From Bacillus sp. sid0103 (GTDB taxonomy: Bacteria; Bacillota; Bacilli; Bacillales_B; DSM-18226): a stretch of DNA of 64,000 nt. Shown here piece by piece: positions 55,509 through 63,850 of this stretch (position 1 is its first letter; each line of letters opens with the position of its first letter). The stretch spans positions 1 through 64,000 of the forward strand of contig NZ_JAHUWN010000015.1 of NCBI RefSeq assembly GCF_019219025.1. The letters run 5' to 3'. The notes beneath the pieces are model-generated. The model was not told the DNA's origin. It saw only the letters and a list, made by a program, of their open reading frames with translations, and ran no database searches. The translations under genes were made by a program, and so were the position numbers.

Positions 55509-55715
55509 TTCTACGGGATTCCTCGGTGAATAGCTACTAATGTAAGATAAAGCTCTCTTTTTGCCCGGAGCCTCCGTCCCAAGGCCAGCAGGGTAAGATA
55601 CCTCCTACATCTCTGACTAAATCTCCATTTTCGGATGTTTAGTTTGCCCACTCCAAACCCCTTCATGTCGCATATGAAATAGTGTAGGCAAGTATAGAGG
55701 AAGGAGGTTTGCTGC

Positions 55716-55940
55716 ATGTATCCTTATTATCGGAATCCTCATCAGGGAGGGGACCAAAGATTTATTGGCTTTGGTTTTGGATTGCCGTTACTTGGCGGCT
55801 TTTTAGGCGGCTTATTAGGAGGCGCGTTAATTAGCCGGCCATTTTATGGCGGTTACGGATATCCTGGTTTTTATCCACCACCACCGCCGTTTGGCGTTCC
55901 AGGCCCGTTTCCAGGCTACGGTGCCCCATATTATTACTAA
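55716..55940 (+). CDS. Small Gly/Tyr/Pro-rich coat-like protein
   Basis: 74 residues: a hydrophobic glycine-rich centre (GFGFGLPLLGGFLGGLLGGA) and a Pro/Tyr tail (PGFYPPPPPFGVPG). Such low-complexity proteins are frequent spore coat or surface components in Bacillus, but the sequence gives no proof. AAGGAGG precedes the ATG. The 200 bp upstream is unusually GC-rich with a CGGAGCCTCCG dyad, unexplained. Confidence 0.75.
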   Translation: MYPYYRNPHQGGDQRFIGFGFGLPLLGGFLGGLLGGALISRPFYGGYGYPGFYPPPPPFGVPGPFPGYGAPYYY

Positions 55941-55948
55941 AACGAAAA

Positions 55949-55972
55949 AAACAGCTCTTGGGCTGTTTTTTT
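55949..55972 (+). terminator. Terminator after the coat-like gene
   Basis: ACAGC and GCTGT around six bases, then seven T. Confidence 0.75.
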
Positions 55973-56061
55973 ATGGAAAAAGTGATGATTTAAAGGAAAA
56001 TACGTTTATAAAGCGAATAGTTTATATAGATAGCATCAGCTTACATACAGGAGGAATCAAA

Positions 56062-56445
56062 ATGATTGAAAATACATTACTTCAGTCACTTGGAATTGAA
56101 ATAACCCAACTCGAAAAGGGAAAGGTAATGGCAACCATGCCTGTGGATGGGCGAACTCTCCAACCGCACGGCATCCTGCACGGCGGGGCATCTGTTGCAT
56201 TGGCAGAAACGGTTGCTAGTGTAGGTGCCTATGAACTAGTAGATAAAGAAACAGAGGCTGTTGCCGGGTTAGAGATTAATGCAAATCATGTTCGTCCTAA
56301 ATCTGAGGGTCAGGTTACAGCCATTGCTACTGTACTGCATCAAGGTAAAACAACCCAAGTGTGGGATATTAAAATCACAGACGAGCAGGATCGCCTTATT
56401 TGCGTATCAAGATGTACCATGGCAGTCATTAAATTGAAAAAATAA
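56062..56445 (+). CDS. menI: 1,4-dihydroxy-2-naphthoyl-CoA thioesterase-like protein MenI/YuxO
   Basis: 127 residues of the PaaI/YuxO hotdog family: LQPHGILHGGASVALAETVA carries the His/Gly/Glu active-site helix, followed by INANHVRPKSEGQV. Closely similar to B. subtilis YuxO, assigned to hydrolysis of DHNA-CoA in menaquinone synthesis. CAGGAGG precedes the ATG; upstream in-frame codons belong to the preceding gene's terminator. Confidence 0.82.
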   Translation: MIENTLLQSLGIEITQLEKGKVMATMPVDGRTLQPHGILHGGASVALAETVASVGAYELVDKETEAVAGLEINANHVRPKSEGQVTAIATVLHQGKTTQVWDIKITDEQDRLICVSRCTMAVIKLKK

Positions 56446-56625
56446 GCATAATTTAAATTGGAATGGAGTTCATAGCCATTCTTTTTTATTTATATTGATT
56501 AAAAATTTAAAAAATTAACTTTAATTTCGTGTTATAATATAAGAAAAAATAGAAAAATAGCACAATTTTTTGTACATGTTTCTTTATATAATGTAGTAAG
56601 AGGAAACGTAAAGGTGGTGAAATTG

Positions 56626-57249
56626 ATGAGGGCAAGACGGCAATATTTGTTTATCGATTTTGAGTTTACAATGCCTGAACGGAATGTTCGCATGAAGGAT
56701 TTTTATGCGGAAATTATCGAAGTCGGAATTGTTGCGGTCGTTGATGACCAAGTGACAGAACAATTTTCATCCTTTGTTACTCCTCTTAAGTTCCCAAAAC
56801 TTACTGAACGCTGTAAATCCTTTTTACATATTTCTCAGCAGCAGGTAGACAATGGGTTATCTATTTTTGAGCTTGTGAAGAAATTGGAGGAGTTCAATAA
56901 GCAGAATTATGAAACAACCATTGTTACTTGGGGAAATATGGATATGAAGGTGCTTCGGCATAATTGTTTAAAGGCAGGGGTTCCATTTCCCCTAAAAGCA
57001 GCTGAATTGGATCTTTCCATGGAATATAAACGGTTCTTTGGTGATCAGAACCAAACCGGCCTCTGGAAGGCGGTTCAGGAATATGGAAAAGAAGGGACAG
57101 GCAAACATCACCGGGCACTAGACGATGCATTGACTACCTTTAATATATTCAAACTCGTTGAAAAGGATAAACGTTATTTAGAAAAACCAGAACCAACAAC
57201 CATTGGGGACCGGATTGATTTCTCCAAGTTATTAAGCGAATTCGCATAA
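56626..57249 (+). CDS. kapD: 3'-5' exonuclease-fold sporulation regulator KapD
   Basis: 207 residues with a DEDDh exonuclease domain: DFEFTMPERN (first Asp/Glu), TWGNMDMKVL and the final HHRALDDAL. KapD in B. subtilis inhibits the KinA route to sporulation; its nuclease substrate is unknown. The ATG at 56626 follows AAGGTGGTGA. Convergent with kapB. Confidence 0.9.
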   Translation: MRARRQYLFIDFEFTMPERNVRMKDFYAEIIEVGIVAVVDDQVTEQFSSFVTPLKFPKLTERCKSFLHISQQQVDNGLSIFELVKKLEEFNKQNYETTIVTWGNMDMKVLRHNCLKAGVPFPLKAAELDLSMEYKRFFGDQNQTGLWKAVQEYGKEGTGKHHRALDDALTTFNIFKLVEKDKRYLEKPEPTTIGDRIDFSKLLSEFA

Positions 57250-57283
57250 AAGGCCAAATCATTCATATTGATTTGGCCTTTTA
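57247..57283. terminator. Bidirectional terminator after kapD
   Basis: AAGGCCAAATCA and TGATTTGGCCTT around seven bases, with A-run and T-run. Confidence 0.85.
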
Positions 57284-57334
57284 TGTTATAACAAGGTCTC
57301 AGTTCGGAGTGCACCAGCCCCGGCAGAACAGGCC

Positions 57335-57721
57335 TTACGCTTTTAGTTTATAATCCCTCTCAAGCGATTCCAAGGCTCTTAGACTCATCTCAGCCCATTC
57401 TGAAGGTGTTTCTGCTAATTCCTGTTTCATTTTGGCTAACGTCTCTTTTAACGATTCCAAATAATCAGGAACTTCATTTTCATAAGGCTTCACCATTTTG
57501 AAAGGAATATTCGCTTGCTCACGATAACTGAGTGCTTTTCTCTCATGAAAAAAAAGCACATCCGCATCTTTAGGGTTATGTAAATCTCCTTGCATTGGAT
57601 GTTTAAGTACAGCAAGAACCCTCACTAAATAATGCTGAGGGCGTACATCTGTTATTTCCCCGATATATTTCCCCGTTTTATAAATGGCAGTAACAATCTG
57701 ACCGATATGCAATTCTGACAT
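57335..57721 (-). CDS. kapB: Kinase-associated protein KapB
   Basis: 128 residues: a beta-barrel N-terminal half (IGQIVTAIYKTGKYIGEITD, HYLVRVLAVLKHP, GDLHNP) and a helical C-terminus (LAKMKQELAETPSEWAEMSL). Matches KapB, required for KinB-dependent sporulation signalling. Although called a lipoprotein in B. subtilis, no lipobox is visible here. ATG at 57721 behind GAGGGGTG. Confidence 0.85.
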   Translation of the reverse strand: MSELHIGQIVTAIYKTGKYIGEITDVRPQHYLVRVLAVLKHPMQGDLHNPKDADVLFFHERKALSYREQANIPFKMVKPYENEVPDYLESLKETLAKMKQELAETPSEWAEMSLRALESLERDYKLKA

Positions 57722-57888
57722 CACCAACACCCCTCACGACAATGATTTATAATTTAAAACAGTCTAGCTGCGGCTCCTAAAAAAGGCCTCTCGCTTTTCC
57801 TCTTCCATTTTAATATGAAACATAGTAAATTAAAAACAATGTGAAAAATAAAATTTCGGTTAAAGTGAAAAAATTGGAGGAAAGATAT

Positions 57889-58632
57889 ATGAGAAAGAAT
57901 CTGCAATTCTTCATAACATTATTTACAATTGTTTTAGTTTTGGCTGCCTGTGGGACAAGCACGAAGAAAGAAGAATCTGCACCTAAAACCACCGCGCCCA
58001 AAACAGAACAGAAGGAAGGGGAACAAAAAGTGACTAATGTCGTCTATCCTCAGCTTTCAACAGAAGTGCTTGATAATGAAAAGCTTGTTGAAATGGAAAC
58101 GTCAATGGGAAACATCAAGATCAAATTGTTTCCAGAGTATGCCCCGAAAGCTGTTGAGAACTTTGTAGAACATGGTAAAAAAGGTTACTATGATGGATTG
58201 ATTTTTCACAGGGTCATTAAAGATTTTATGATTCAGGGTGGTGACCCGAGTGGTAACGGGACTGGCGGGGAGAGCATTTACGGACAGCCTTTTGAAGATG
58301 AATTTTCTAAAAACCTGTATAATCTCCGTGGTGCCTTATCGATGGCTAATTCGGGCAGCAACACGAATGGAAGTCAGTTTTTTATTGTCCAAAGCTCGTC
58401 ACTGGATCCAGCCATGAAAGAACAAATGGAAAAAGCAGGCTATCCAAAAGATATTATTGAAGCTTATGATAAAAACGGTGGCACACCATGGCTCGACCAT
58501 CGTCATACTGTTTTTGGCCAAGTAATTGAAGGCATGGATGTCGTAGATAAAATTGCAGACACTCCTGTTGGTGCCCAAGATAAACCCGAAAAAGACGTTA
58601 TCATTAAGAAGATTAAGGTGTTAGAAGAATAA
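57889..58632 (+). CDS. Peptidyl-prolyl cis-trans isomerase lipoprotein (cyclophilin)
   Basis: 247 residues: lipobox LVLAAC at ~20, a Lys/Glu/Thr linker, then a cyclophilin domain with [29 protein letters not shown] and the active-site His/Phe/Trp region [16 protein letters not shown]. It should assist protein folding on the outer face of the membrane. Differs from cytosolic PpiB by the signal. ATG behind GGAGG; an upstream GTG frame is not supported. Confidence 0.92.
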   Translation: MRKNLQFFITLFTIVLVLAACGTSTKKEESAPKTTAPKTEQKEGEQKVTNVVYPQLSTEVLDNEKLVEMETSMGNIKIKLFPEYAPKAVENFVEHGKKGYYDGLIFHRVIKDFMIQGGDPSGNGTGGESIYGQPFEDEFSKNLYNLRGALSMANSGSNTNGSQFFIVQSSSLDPAMKEQMEKAGYPKDIIEAYDKNGGTPWLDHRHTVFGQVIEGMDVVDKIADTPVGAQDKPEKDVIIKKIKVLEE

Positions 58633-58706
58633 CCAAGTGGTATGAAATGTTTTTTATTGCTATAATTAATTTTTAGAGCATGTCCTTTAGAGAAAGGGAG
58701 AGAAAA

Positions 58707-58916
58707 ATGTTTCAGCCATCCGTACTTTCGTTATTTTTATACTTTCCAGAAGATAAATCAGAATATATACCTGCTGCGATCAGCTTGTTGATTTTCATAA
58801 TCGGTGCCTTTCTTACGATGCGTTTAATCGTATTGGTCTCGAAACGGGAGGCTAGAAAGGCAAAAGAATTAGAAGAACAATTGAAAAATCAAGAGCACTC
58901 TCAAAGGAACAGTTAA
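58707..58916 (+). CDS. Small single-pass membrane protein of unknown function
   Basis: 69 residues: one hydrophobic helix (YIPAAISLLIFIIGAFLTMR) and a charged, probably coiled-coil tail (REARKAKELEEQLKNQEHSQ). No recognised family. ATG behind AAGGGAGAG. Its end overlaps the terminator. Confidence 0.7.
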   Translation: MFQPSVLSLFLYFPEDKSEYIPAAISLLIFIIGAFLTMRLIVLVSKREARKAKELEEQLKNQEHSQRNS

Positions 58917-58936
58917 CCCGATACTGTTCCTTTTTC
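58904..58936 (+). terminator. Terminator of the small membrane protein gene
   Basis: AAGGAACAGT and ACTGTTCCTT, then T-rich. Confidence 0.85.
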
Positions 58937-59012
58937 TTTTATTCTTCGATTGGATAAAGGAGAGAGGGATTGACCATACTAAGGGCAAATTGTCTAGTGT
59001 GGGGGTATACAT

Positions 59013-59561
59013 ATGAAGAAAAGCTGGTTGATCATTCCACTGCTCATTCTTACAGGATGCACTGAAAAGAATATCAGAAAGCTTGATGTGGAGATGTATA
59101 ACGCGGTCGGGGATTCCCTCGGTAAAGTAAAGGTAGCTGAGCAAGCTAGCGGCGTAAAATTATCAGTAGATTTAAAGGGCCTTACCGCGGGGGAACATGC
59201 CATTCATATCCATAACAGTGGAAAGTGTGAAGCCCCAGATTTTAAATCAGCAGGAAATCATTTTAATCCCGATAATAAGGAACATGGGCTTCTCCACCCT
59301 AAAGGTGCCCATGCAGGGGATTTACCTAACTTAATTGTTGATGATGATGGGTCTGTAAAAGCTGATTTAATGGCACCCAATGTAACCTTAAAAGATGGAA
59401 AGACATCATTGTTTACTAAAGAGGGAACAACGATCGTGATTGATGAAAGAAAAGATGATGGTATGACACAGCCTTCAGGAGACTCTGGAAAACGGATTGC
59501 CTGTGGTGAAATTACAAAAAATAAACAAGCTGGTCAGAAGAAAGCACAAGATGAGAAATAA
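59013..59561 (+). CDS. Cu/Zn superoxide dismutase-like lipoprotein lacking one Cu ligand
   Basis: 182 residues: lipobox ILTGC at 16, then the SodC Greek-key domain. Copper-site histidines H65 and H67 (HAIHIH), bridging H83 (GNHFNP), zinc ligands H91, H100 and D103, disulfide C72/C164 and active-site R161 are present. The fourth copper ligand (His120 of bovine SOD) is Asp144 in [11 protein letters not shown]. Copper binding, hence dismutase activity, may be weak or lost. The B. subtilis paralogue YojM also lacks Cu ligands. C-terminal Lys/Gln tail. Located outside the membrane. Confidence 0.88.
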   Translation: MKKSWLIIPLLILTGCTEKNIRKLDVEMYNAVGDSLGKVKVAEQASGVKLSVDLKGLTAGEHAIHIHNSGKCEAPDFKSAGNHFNPDNKEHGLLHPKGAHAGDLPNLIVDDDGSVKADLMAPNVTLKDGKTSLFTKEGTTIVIDERKDDGMTQPSGDSGKRIACGEITKNKQAGQKKAQDEK

Positions 59562-59570
59562 TATTTTGAA

Positions 59571-59601
59571 AGGCTATCAACTAAACGTGATAGCTTTTTT
59601 T
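59571..59601 (+). terminator. Terminator after the SOD-like gene
   Basis: GGCTATCA and TGATAGC around eight bases followed by seven T. Confidence 0.8.
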
Positions 59602-59688
59602 AGTTGTGAGGATTTTCATTGTTATAGTTGATGGTTTTTATTTTTTTCTTAAAATTAGGTAAGAATCTAAGCTTATCCTAAAAGTGGA

Positions 59689-59697
59689 CATACACTA
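59689..59697 (+). promoter_or_regulatory. Sigma-K-like -10 box for the repetitive coat-like gene
   Basis: CATACACTA fits the sigma-K -10 consensus CATANNNTA and lies 30 bp before the TTG start, leaving room for AGGAGGCG. No convincing -35 AC seen. Confidence 0.4.
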
Positions 59698-59726
59698 GCA
59701 TGGAGACGGTTTAGGAGGCGATAAGT

Positions 59727-60146
59727 TTGGAAAAAAGACAATTCTTTGGAGGATATCCGGGACAACCTGGATACCAGCAAATGGGAGGCTATCCGCAAAT
59801 GGGAGGCTATCCGCAAATGGGAGGCTATCCGCAAATGGGAGGCTACCCACAAATGGGAGGCTATCCGCAAATGGGGGGCCACCCACAAATGGGAGGCTAT
59901 CCGCAAATGGGAGGCCACCCACAAATGGGAGGCTATCCGCAAATGGGAGGCCACCCACAAATGGGAGGCTATCCGCAAACGGGAGGCCACCCACATATGG
60001 GTTATCCACAAATGGGAGGCCACCAAATGCCTGGCTATTCCCCTATGATGGGCGGTCAACAGACTGGATTCCCACAAGGCATGGGTGGTTCCCAGCAAAG
60101 TGGACAAAAACCACCAACGTTTGGCCAGCGAAAAGATAAGAAGTAA
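59727..60146 (+). CDS. Hexapeptide-repeat (GGYPQM) coat-like protein
   Basis: 139 residues: a short basic start, then about a dozen repeats of GGYPQM alternating with GGHPQM in the second half, a Met/Gly/Gln segment and a Lys-rich end. Gly/Tyr/His/Gln-rich repeat proteins of this sort are typical of spore coats, and the sigma-K-like box upstream agrees; direct proof is lacking. TTG start behind AGGAGGCG. The 18-bp repeat keeps opposite-strand frames open artificially. Confidence 0.75.
   Translation: MEKRQFFGGYPGQPGYQQMGGYPQMGGYPQMGGYPQMGGYPQMGGYPQMGGHPQMGGYPQMGGHPQMGGYPQMGGHPQMGGYPQTGGHPHMGYPQMGGHQMPGYSPMMGGQQTGFPQGMGGSQQSGQKPPTFGQRKDKK
59785..60000. repeat. 18-bp tandem repeat within the coat-like gene
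   Basis: About twelve copies of CAAATGGGAGGCTATCCG with variants (CACCCA for TATCCG) at an 18-bp period. In the second half Tyr and His versions alternate, giving a 36-bp higher-order period. Confidence 0.85.
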
Positions 60147-60174
60147 CCATGAACAACTAGGATTTGTTGCATTG

Positions 60175-60207
60175 AAAACTGTCCCTTTCATAAAGGGGCA
60201 GTTTTCA
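60175..60207 (+). terminator. Terminator after the coat-like gene
   Basis: AAAACTGTCCCTTT and AAAGGGGCAGTTTT around three bases. Confidence 0.75.
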
Positions 60208-60287
60208 TATACCTTGATTTATCCCCTCTTTTTCCCGACAATAAGTATATATACTAGTTAATAATACATAGGAGTGTGTGCAGCAAA

Positions 60288-61487
60288 ATGGAGAACAAAC
60301 TGTATTATCAGGATCCATATTTACGAACATTTATAGCAAAGGTGGTAAAACAAGAACAAAATACTGCTGGCAACTGGTACGTTGTATTAAATCAAACCGC
60401 CTTTTATCCTACCGGCGGCGGTCAGCCACACGACTTGGGAACGCTTGCTGATAGAAATGTACTAAATGTCGAAGAAATCGATGGAGAAATTCGTCATTAT
60501 TTGGACAGGCCGTTAGATGACGTTGAAAAGGAAGTCATCGGGAAGATCGATTGGAAAAGACGCTTGGATCACATGCAGCAACATGCTGGCCAGCATATTT
60601 TATCTGCCGCTTTTGATCACCTATTTACGTACAAAACGGTCGGGTTCCATTTAGGTGCTGAGCTGCTCACAATCGATTTAGAGACGGAAAATCTTAGCCA
60701 GCAACAAGTACAGGAGGCTGAGGAACTTGCCAATCAAATCATCCTAGAAAACAGGCCGATCGAGACCAAATGGGTGACGGAAGATGAACTGTCTCATTAT
60801 AAGCTCCGTAAAGAGACAAAAGTTAAAGAGGATATCCGACTAGTGATTATTCCTAATTTTGATGATAATGGTTGCGGCGGGACCCATCCAAAGGGGACTT
60901 TCGAGGTACGCGCGATAAAAGTATTAGATTGGGAACGTCAAAAGAAAAAGGTGCGTGTTCAATTTGTTTGTGGAAACCGGGTGGTTACACAACTGGGGCA
61001 AAAACAAAAGGTTCTTCTAGAATTAACGAAACTCCTCAATGCACCTGAAAAAGAAATGGAGCAAGCAGTCCTTCGTCTTCTTGAAACGAACAAGGCAATA
61101 GAAAAAGCCCTTGAACAAACACAGGAAAATCTCCTTCATTATGAGGCGAAAGACTTACTAGGAAGAGGGAATGATAAGGAGCAGTATAAGCTCGTCAGGG
61201 AAGTGTTTCAAAATCGATCCATTCAAGAACTGCAGAAGCTGGCCCGGATCATTACTACTGAAGAAGAGAACGCTATTGTTTACTTTGTGTCTGAAAATGA
61301 TAACCGGCTCCAGCTTGTTTGTGCGCGTGGACAGGTTGGAACAGAAAGCATGAAAAAAGTCATCGCCAATGTCCTTCCACTTATTAACGGAAAGGGCGGG
61401 GGAAATGATTCCTTTGCCCAGGGCGGCGGTGAGGCACTACTGTCTGGGGAGCAAATGCTTCAGCAGATTTTAGAAAAAACACGCTAG
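60288..61487 (+). CDS. Alanyl-tRNA editing protein (AlaX-L type)
   Basis: 399 residues: an N-terminal beta-barrel with YPTGGGQPHDLG, the editing domain with the two zinc motifs HMQQHAGQH and CGGTHPKGT, and a C-terminal DHHA1 domain ending GKGGGNDSFAQGGG. It hydrolyses Ser-tRNA(Ala) or Gly-tRNA(Ala) made in error by AlaRS. No synthetase domain, so a trans editor. ATG at 60288 with GGAG 13 bases ahead; GTG at 60276 is also in frame. Confidence 0.92.
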   Translation: MENKLYYQDPYLRTFIAKVVKQEQNTAGNWYVVLNQTAFYPTGGGQPHDLGTLADRNVLNVEEIDGEIRHYLDRPLDDVEKEVIGKIDWKRRLDHMQQHAGQHILSAAFDHLFTYKTVGFHLGAELLTIDLETENLSQQQVQEAEELANQIILENRPIETKWVTEDELSHYKLRKETKVKEDIRLVIIPNFDDNGCGGTHPKGTFEVRAIKVLDWERQKKKVRVQFVCGNRVVTQLGQKQKVLLELTKLLNAPEKEMEQAVLRLLETNKAIEKALEQTQENLLHYEAKDLLGRGNDKEQYKLVREVFQNRSIQELQKLARIITTEEENAIVYFVSENDNRLQLVCARGQVGTESMKKVIANVLPLINGKGGGNDSFAQGGGEALLSGEQMLQQILEKTR

Positions 61488-61497
61488 CTCAAAAAAA

Positions 61498-61521
61498 CAG
61501 GCCTCCAATCCAGGAGGCCTA
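61498..61521 (+). terminator. Hairpin after the alaX-like gene
   Basis: AGGCCTCC and GGAGGCCT around six bases, A-run before; only TATTATG follows. Confidence 0.65.
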
Positions 61522-61729
61522 TTATGCTTAATTAAGGCTCTTTACGGAAACTATGTTTTATCTTCGATGTTGAGTGGTTACTTCAATCTCTAATCAATTT
61601 GGTAAACCACTTTTTTCTCTGCATTTGTTTATAGCCCCCTTTAAGGTTGATACTTGAATTTTATAATCTAGGAATTTACAATGATATTAAAAAAATGATA
61701 TTTTTAACATTTTTTTAAGGTGAATGTGG

Positions 61730-61801
61730 ATGAAAATGAAAAATAATAATTCATGCGATTTTTTGAGTAAAGTATACGGGAGTTACACCAGGGCAATATA
61801 A
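61730..61801 (+). CDS. Possible 23-residue peptide
   Basis: ATG with AAGGTGAATGTGG just upstream opens a 23-codon frame (MKMKNNNSCDFLSKVYGSYT, then RAI). Such small frames with a good ribosome site are frequent in the 381-bp gap context, so this is only a possibility. No relatives recognised. Confidence 0.25.
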   Translation: MKMKNNNSCDFLSKVYGSYTRAI

Positions 61802-61868
61802 AAGTGCTTATATAACAAAAGGGAAGATTGGGCTTGAAGCAAATTATTAGGATAAGAGGGTGAAGTCA

Positions 61869-62246
61869 ATGGGTTTTTTAGATGGTTTAATGGGGAATGC
61901 CTCCGAAGTGAATGTCTCTGATGTCCAGAGAGAATTCGGGAAAGTCCTTTCACCGAATGAAAACATAGATAAAGCGTACAAGTTAATTCGTGATATGTTT
62001 ATTTTCACCAATAAACGCTTAATCCTAGTGGATAAACAGGGATTAACGGGGAAAAAGGTAGAGTATCATTCTATTCCATATAAAAGCATTACTCATTTCA
62101 GTATTGAAACCGCAGGTAACTTTGATTTAGATGCTGAATTGAAAATTTGGATATCTGGGAATGCATTGCCACTTCAAAAGCAATTTAATAAGAACTTGAA
62201 CATCTATGAACTTCAAAGTGTTCTTGCGGAATATGTGCTAAAATAA
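61869..62246 (+). CDS. Bacterial PH-domain protein (YvbH N-terminal-like)
   Basis: 125 residues folding as one bacterial PH domain: LIRDMFIFTNKRLILVDKQG, KVEYHSIPYKSITHFSIE, DLDAELKIWISGNALPLQKQ. Members are small cytosolic proteins whose partners are unknown. ATG at 61869 behind AGAGGGTGA. Confidence 0.85.
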   Translation: MGFLDGLMGNASEVNVSDVQREFGKVLSPNENIDKAYKLIRDMFIFTNKRLILVDKQGLTGKKVEYHSIPYKSITHFSIETAGNFDLDAELKIWISGNALPLQKQFNKNLNIYELQSVLAEYVLK

Positions 62247-62296
62247 GTTCAATACGCATGGGTTAAAATTATGCAATAAATTAGGGGTTAAAGACA

Positions 62297-62560
62297 ATGA
62301 GAAAAGAATTGCAGACGAATTTACAATATGTGGATATATTAAATGAGTGGGACCCATTCCGATTAACGAATGGTGGATATGACACAGAAATCGCTGATAC
62401 GATTCAAGCGATCCATGAACTCGATGATTCTAATGAGTTGGCGAAAAGAATTCAAAGCATTTATGAATTTTCATTTGAAAAAATCATACCGATCGAAGAA
62501 TGTTTAAAAATAGCCAAAGAATTATTAATGATAAAAACAAATGATGCTTGTTCCATTTAA
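62297..62560 (+). CDS. DUF1871 family protein (YugE-like)
   Basis: 87 residues, helical and acidic, matching DUF1871 (YVDILNEWDPFRL, YDTEIADTIQAIHELDD, ELAKRIQSIYEFSFEKIIPI), the family of B. subtilis YugE. Function unknown. AGGGGTTAAAG precedes the ATG. Nearness to yugI supports the relationship. Confidence 0.8.
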   Translation: MRKELQTNLQYVDILNEWDPFRLTNGGYDTEIADTIQAIHELDDSNELAKRIQSIYEFSFEKIIPIEECLKIAKELLMIKTNDACSI

Positions 62561-62577
62561 TAGTACAAGCAAAAAAA

Positions 62578-62601
62578 GGACATTCCAATAATGAATGTCC
62601 A
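62578..62601 (+). terminator. Terminator after the DUF1871 gene
   Basis: GGACATTC and GAATGTCC around seven bases, with a long A-run before it. Confidence 0.65.
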
Positions 62602-62716
62602 CTTCAAAAAGGGGGAATACTAGAAAGCCTTATGATATAAGGTTAACCAGTATTCCTTTCTTTTATACAGTTGTGAACAGAAAAAATGATTTTTTTACCA
62701 AATTATTTTTTTATCA

Positions 62717-62917
62717 CTATTTCTGTTCTAATAATTCTGCAGCAGGAAGATCTAAAACAGTAGATAACTTTAACAATGTTTGTGTGCTTGGAACTTGTTC
62801 CCCAGATTCGTACTTTTCAATGGTTTGGATTCCCACTCTTACCTTTTGTGCCAGCTCCTCCTGAGACATGTTGAGCATTTCGCGGGCATTTTTAATGGTT
62901 TGGCCGATTGTATTCAA
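62717..62917 (-). CDS. Small XRE/Cro-type helix-turn-helix protein
   Basis: 66 residues, essentially one HTH_3 domain: TIGQTIKNAREMLNMSQEEL, VRVGIQTIEKYESGEQVPST and LDLPAAELL. A DNA-binding regulator of unknown target. TTG start behind AGGAGAGGTGA. Divergent from yugI, 336 bp away. Confidence 0.87.
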   Translation of the reverse strand: MNTIGQTIKNAREMLNMSQEELAQKVRVGIQTIEKYESGEQVPSTQTLLKLSTVLDLPAAELLEQK

Positions 62918-63028
62918 ACTGATTCACCTCTCCTTTAAAAATAGATTTCCTCACTATTAGTTTAACACGTTTGGTAAATCTTTCTTTCCTTTTCCTTGAA
63001 CAATCTGTTAAGAATTAACTTTTGAATT

Positions 63029-63125
63029 AATTTACTCCCTTTCCGTGGGATCGCCCGTTTGGCGCCTCCTCGGTCTTCCTCACTAAGGGGTTTCACCTGC
63101 TCAGTGCCCGCATGAGTCTCAAGAA
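63029..63125. repeat. Divergent copy of a second dispersed Bacillus repeat
   Basis: On the minus strand it reads TGAGACTCATGCGGGCACTG then AGCAGGTGAAACCCC, CGAGGAGGCGCC and CGCCCG/CACGGAAAG blocks. These resemble the common Bacillus intergenic element with GAGACTCCTGCGGGAG and GGACAGGTGAGACCCC. Together with the yugI promoter it fills the gap 62918-63253. Confidence 0.6.
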
Positions 63126-63172
63126 TTTTGCTAAATCATTCCTTTTGCAGGGAAGTTTATTCTCATTCCTTT

Positions 63173-63201
63173 TTGATTTAAGGGATTCTTTGTGATATAG
63201 T
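63173..63201 (+). promoter_or_regulatory. Sigma-A promoter of yugI
   Basis: TTGATT and TATAGT are separated by 17 bp; a TATAAT a few bases further on is an alternative -10. Transcription would start ~45 bp before yugI. Confidence 0.5.
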
Positions 63202-63253
63202 ATTATAATGCGTATATAAGGGATAAAATAATTATTTAATTAGGAGTGTTTTC

Positions 63254-63640
63254 ATGTCAGAAAAGATCGAAACTGGAAGTATTTTAACAGGTAAGGTAAC
63301 AGGAATTCAACCATATGGAGCGTTTGTAGCGCTAGACGATAATACTCAAGGCCTTGTCCACATTTCTGAAATTACACATGGTTACGTTAAAGATATTAAT
63401 GACCACCTTAAAGTAGGGGACGAAATCAAGGTTAAAGTTTTATCAGTAGATGAAGGTGCAGGGAAAATTGGACTTTCCATCCGTGCCACAGAGGAAGCTC
63501 CTGTTCAACAGGCTGCTCCAAAAGCAAAGAAGCCTCGTAAACGCCAAGTGGCAGCGATTATTCCGGAAGTGGAAGGCCAACAAGGTTTTAACACATTAAA
63601 AGATAAACTGCAAGAATGGATTGACCAGTCACAACGATAA
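63254..63640 (+). CDS. yugI: S1-domain general stress protein YugI (GSP13)
   Basis: 128 residues: an S1 RNA-binding domain over residues 5-75 (GSILTGKVTGIQPYGAFVAL, GLVHISEITHG, VKVLSVDEGAGKIGLSIR), a Lys/Pro linker, and a short C-terminal tail. Matches YugI/GSP13, a ribosome-associated stress protein. AGGAGTG precedes the ATG. Single gene with its own terminator. Confidence 0.93.
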   Translation: MSEKIETGSILTGKVTGIQPYGAFVALDDNTQGLVHISEITHGYVKDINDHLKVGDEIKVKVLSVDEGAGKIGLSIRATEEAPVQQAAPKAKKPRKRQVAAIIPEVEGQQGFNTLKDKLQEWIDQSQR

Positions 63641-63667
63641 GATTTAATAAAAAAATAATTTCAAGAG

Positions 63668-63714
63668 AAGCCTAGACCCAATGCGTTAATTTGCATGGGG
63701 CTAGGCTTTTTTTA
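63668..63714 (+). terminator. Terminator after yugI
   Basis: AAGCCTAGACCCAATGC pairs with GCATGGGGCTAGGCTT (one mismatch or bulge), then seven T. Confidence 0.85.
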
Positions 63715-63778
63715 TTTTACAATTCCACAAAATATACAAAAACAGAGCCTTTTCCATTTATAAAGTTTTGCTGAGGTG

Positions 63779-63807
63779 TTCATTCTTTTTTCATGCTCGG
63801 CTACAAT
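63779..63807 (+). promoter_or_regulatory. Sigma-A-like promoter upstream of rocD
   Basis: TTCATT and TACAAT are 17 bp apart, 44 bp before the start codon. No -24/-12 sigma-54 element was found, unlike the B. subtilis rocDEF operon. Confidence 0.45.
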
Positions 63808-63850
63808 AGAACTATATGGTCATATTTTTTCGCTAAACGGAGGAGTTTTT

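Noticed and set aside
59673..60191. Long opposite-strand frames over the hexapeptide-repeat gene
   Set aside because: Artefact of the 18-bp repeat; the plus-strand frame has the ribosome site and the sensible composition.
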